Assembly: GCF_002811955.1 (NCBI RefSeq)
Contig: NZ_NPEF01000007.1
Location: 1 to 22,687, forward strand
DNA from: Leptospira ellisii
GTDB taxonomy: Bacteria; Spirochaetota; Leptospiria; Leptospirales; Leptospiraceae
Length of the DNA stretch: 22,687 bases
Reading direction: 5' to 3'
The position numbers and the translations under genes are program-made. The notes beneath the pieces are model-generated. The model was not told where the DNA came from. It worked only from the letters and a program-made list of their open reading frames with translations, and did not search any database. Position 1 is the stretch's first letter. Every line of letters starts with the position of its first letter. Shown one piece after another: positions 20,751-22,687 of the stretch.

Positions 20751-21755
20751 ATGAAGATTCTAATTTCCAAAATCCTACCGTTCATCATCCTCGTTTTCTG
20801 CGTTTTAAACATCTCCGTCGAACCCATCTTTTACGATCCGAGAGACGCGGATGCGTTAGACGCTTTGTTGGAAGGTTCCGGAAGGGAACTCGAACCGCAG
20901 TGGGGAATCGAACGCGGATTGATCTCCAAGATCCGCTTCACCTCTAAAGTACTGGAGGAATTGAACGAAAAATCGATTCCCGCGGACGCCCAATTGGAGG
21001 CCACGGTGGATCGGATGAACAGGATTCTCCTCGGGCAAAAGAGCATGCTGTTTATTTACGGTTTTTTAATATTCTTATCCGTAACCGCGTTTTTCAGCAT
21101 CTACTATAAGGCCTGGTTCTACGTATTCTTAAACCGAAGTCTCTACGCGATCTCGATCCTTCCGGTTTTGATGTCGCTTCAACATCCTCTACGGAGTATA
21201 ACGCAGACCCCGGTCGTAGGATCGGTCGTTTCCATCCTCCTGTTCGGTTTAACGGGAATTCTTATCTATATGTTCTTCGCGATACGGGGAGTTTACGGAA
21301 AAACGGCGGAGCGGTTTTCCGTCCTAAAAAACGCCCAGGACGGGGAAGAAGGGGAATTTCAGTCCTCCGCCTCCTCCAAAATCTCCTGGCTTCCGATCCT
21401 GTTCCATTTCGCCGCAATCATGATCGCAGGAATTCTTCTCGGGAATCTCGTGTATATCCCCGTATTTCTTCTTCAAAAACATTATTCATTCGAATTCGGA
21501 ATCCTTCTTTTGGCGCTGATCGTGTTTCTTATGTTCTTTTACATCAGGAATTATTTCAGAATGGGAAAAAGCGACGAACTGACTTCTGCGGGAAACATTA
21601 CGCTTTCCGTAAGTTATCTTCAGTTTAGAATCATACGAAACGTCATCTTCATCGGTTTTTCAGTTTTCGGGGTGATCCTCTTCGTGGTCCTGTTGTTTAC
21701 GATCCTTTCCATGAACACTTGGGTGCTGGATTTCACTTCCGCAAGAGGAATGTGA
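20751..21755 (+). CDS. Multi-pass membrane protein, function unknown
   Basis: The protein has 334 residues with about six to seven membrane helices: an N-terminal helix (6-22), then near 98-118, 125-145, 155-178, 214-240, 246-265 and 285-310. Between the first and second helices lies a loop of about 75 residues, probably periplasmic, rich in Glu, Asp and Arg. A Gln/Glu/Ser cytoplasmic loop is near 195-212. No transporter or enzyme motif is recognised. It lies 9 nt after the tail-anchored protein gene and shares its promoter, so the two probably work in one membrane complex. Confidence 0.8.
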   Translation: MKILISKILPFIILVFCVLNISVEPIFYDPRDADALDALLEGSGRELEPQWGIERGLISKIRFTSKVLEELNEKSIPADAQLEATVDRMNRILLGQKSMLFIYGFLIFLSVTAFFSIYYKAWFYVFLNRSLYAISILPVLMSLQHPLRSITQTPVVGSVVSILLFGLTGILIYMFFAIRGVYGKTAERFSVLKNAQDGEEGEFQSSASSKISWLPILFHFAAIMIAGILLGNLVYIPVFLLQKHYSFEFGILLLALIVFLMFFYIRNYFRMGKSDELTSAGNITLSVSYLQFRIIRNVIFIGFSVFGVILFVVLLFTILSMNTWVLDFTSARGM

Positions 21756-21843
21756 TCCGGCGCGTTTTGCGAAATTAAGAAAGAAGAAAATTCCGACGGA
21801 TAATATATTCAAATTTTATAATGCTCTTGCGGAACCGAGTGGG

Positions 21844-21861
21844 GCCGAATACGGATTCGGC
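21844..21861. terminator. Compact hairpin between convergent genes
   Basis: GCCGAAT-ACGG-ATTCGGC is a perfect 7-bp stem with a 4-nt loop. It lies 88 nt after the 334-residue membrane protein gene and 27 nt after the small membrane protein gene on the other strand. No T-run follows on either side, so it may be an mRNA 3'-end stabiliser or a factor-dependent terminator. Confidence 0.35.
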
Positions 21862-21887
21862 GAGAAATCCTTCCAATAAATACGCGT

Positions 21888-22118
21888 CTAAGCGGCCGGT
21901 TGTCTGAAATATACGTTCAAAACCCCGATCAAAATCAGGTGCAGAACCGCACAAATCGGATACACCTTGGGATTCAAAAATTCGCGATACGCCCGAAATA
22001 AACCGAGATGTGAGATACTAAACGCGGAAAACAGAATCCAAAGATTGGAAACGGTCAAGGAACAATAAATTCCCACATAAACCGTAGTCGCGAAAAAGAC
22101 CCAAACCGCGAATCTCAT
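21888..22118 (-). CDS. Small two- or three-TM membrane protein
   Basis: The protein has 76 residues, mostly hydrophobic: helices near 2-22 (FAVWVFFATTVYVGIYCSL), 24-40 and 53-70 (YPICAVLHLILIGVLNVYF), with a basic loop RAYREFLNPK between the last two. No motif is recognised. It begins 4 nt after the stop of the YwqK-like gene, so it is co-transcribed with it; this context is the main reason to accept so short a frame as a gene. Confidence 0.6.
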   Translation of the reverse strand: MRFAVWVFFATTVYVGIYCSLTVSNLWILFSAFSISHLGLFRAYREFLNPKVYPICAVLHLILIGVLNVYFRQPAA

Positions 22119-22122
22119 AAAA

Positions 22123-22687
22123 TCACCGTTTTACGATGATCTTGGATTGGCAGACGGTTTCGGCCCCTTTTTTGATTTCGCAGTTTTGGGTTCCGTCCGG
22201 CAAATAAGTCGTTCTGGAAATAAAACCGCCGTTGTCGTCGTAAACTTCGATCGCTTCCGTTTTATGCGTGGGATAATAATAAAACCAGGAACGGATCTTT
22301 CTACCCATCTTGTAGTAGCCGGTATATTCCAATTCACCGTCGGGAAAATATCTCTGCCATAGATCGTTTCGATATCCTTCGGAGTATTTTCCCTTCAATT
22401 CCACTTGGCCGTTCTGATAAAAACGTTCGTACTGTCCGTCTTCGTTGCCTTCGTCGCCGCTCATCATCACTTCCGGCTTCCGCGGACCGTTTCCGTAATT
22501 TTGACGAATGTAAACCTTGCCGTCGTCGAATCTCCAAACCCAGGTTCCCCTTCGAACCGAATTGTCCAATTTTCCTTCCGCCAAAACGCGGCCGTCGTAT
22601 TTGGAATAGATCCTGCAAAGCCCGTGATCCAAACCGAGTTCGTTGATCGTACAATCCTGATAGATGTTTCCGTTATCGTAATAAATC
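22123..22687 (-). CDS. YwqK/MORN-like repeat protein, partial (N-terminus outside window)
   Basis: The frame is open to the right edge: a TTG at 22632 is not the start, because repeat sequence continues upstream of it ([12 protein letters not shown]). The protein is a chain of short repeats of about 22-25 residues with the pattern W/Y-x-x-(Y/F)-x-x-(D/N)G-x-(V/L)-x-x-x-(G/Y): [73 protein letters not shown] and [17 protein letters not shown]. This is the beta-hairpin repeat of YwqK/MORN-2 proteins, often secreted or lipid-anchored. The tail ends in a cysteine-containing [20 protein letters not shown]. Whether a signal peptide exists cannot be seen. It is followed by the small membrane protein gene 4 nt downstream. 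Confidence 0.8.
   Translation of the reverse strand, partial: IYYDNGNIYQDCTINELGLDHGLCRIYSKYDGRVLAEGKLDNSVRRGTWVWRFDDGKVYIRQNYGNGPRKPEVMMSGDEGNEDGQYERFYQNGQVELKGKYSEGYRNDLWQRYFPDGELEYTGYYKMGRKIRSWFYYYPTHKTEAIEVYDDNGGFISRTTYLPDGTQNCEIKKGAETVCQSKIIVKR

Noticed and set aside
22123..22632. TTG at 22632 as start of the YwqK-like gene
   Set aside because: The frame is open to the edge and repeat-like sequence continues upstream, so the gene is truncated by the window.

Overview
The window looks like chromosomal DNA from a spirochaete, most probably Leptospira of moderate G+C. This is inferred from gene style and content: many TPR and periplasmic proteins, a lone LolC/E-type permease with LolD, ClpC and MtaB in one operon, and several large membrane proteins of no clear family. 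No database was searched. I see no rRNA, tRNA, insertion sequence, phage gene or CRISPR array, and no gene-free stretch over 300 bases. Coding density is very high, with genes packed into short operons.

Layout, left to right. (1) 1-2320, minus: two co-transcribed membrane proteins shaped like sensors; the left one runs off the window. (2) 2379-3347, plus: a stand-alone alkaline-phosphatase-superfamily metalloenzyme, convergent with (3) 3344-6075, minus: a secreted protein with three Fn3-like repeats, coupled by an ATGA overlap to a membrane-anchored TPR protein. (4) 6234-6896, plus: a class I methyltransferase, separated by a strong inverted repeat from (5) 6999-8303, minus: a fusion of a bacterial sugar transferase (phosphoglycosyl transferase) with a four-helix diiron ferritin-like domain. 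(6) 8416-11234, plus, divergent from the fusion: a NarL-like response regulator and a multi-TM histidine kinase, read from a strong promoter wrapped in two perfect inverted repeats and almost leaderless. (7) 11373-16462, minus: the operon clpC - small membrane protein - TPR protein - mtaB. (8) 16602-17390, minus: a compact protein that joins an McsA-like four-cysteine zinc finger to a shortened McsB-like arginine-kinase core, directly upstream of clpC. (9) 17539-19591, minus: lolD and a LolC/E permease. (10) 19716-21755, plus: two membrane proteins of unknown function. (11) 21888-22687, minus: a small membrane protein and the 3' part of a YwqK/MORN-like repeat protein that runs off the right edge.

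Two things stand out. First, the McsA/McsB-like fusion sits beside a ClpC whose N-domain keeps both acidic positions used in Bacillus to read phosphoarginine, which suggests a minimal protein-arginine-phosphorylation/ClpC quality-control pair. Second, the sugar transferase fused to a complete E/ExxH/E/ExxH diiron site, facing a two-component system across an operator-rich intergenic region, could be a redox- or oxygen-linked polysaccharide or glycolipid initiation enzyme. Both functional readings are inference.
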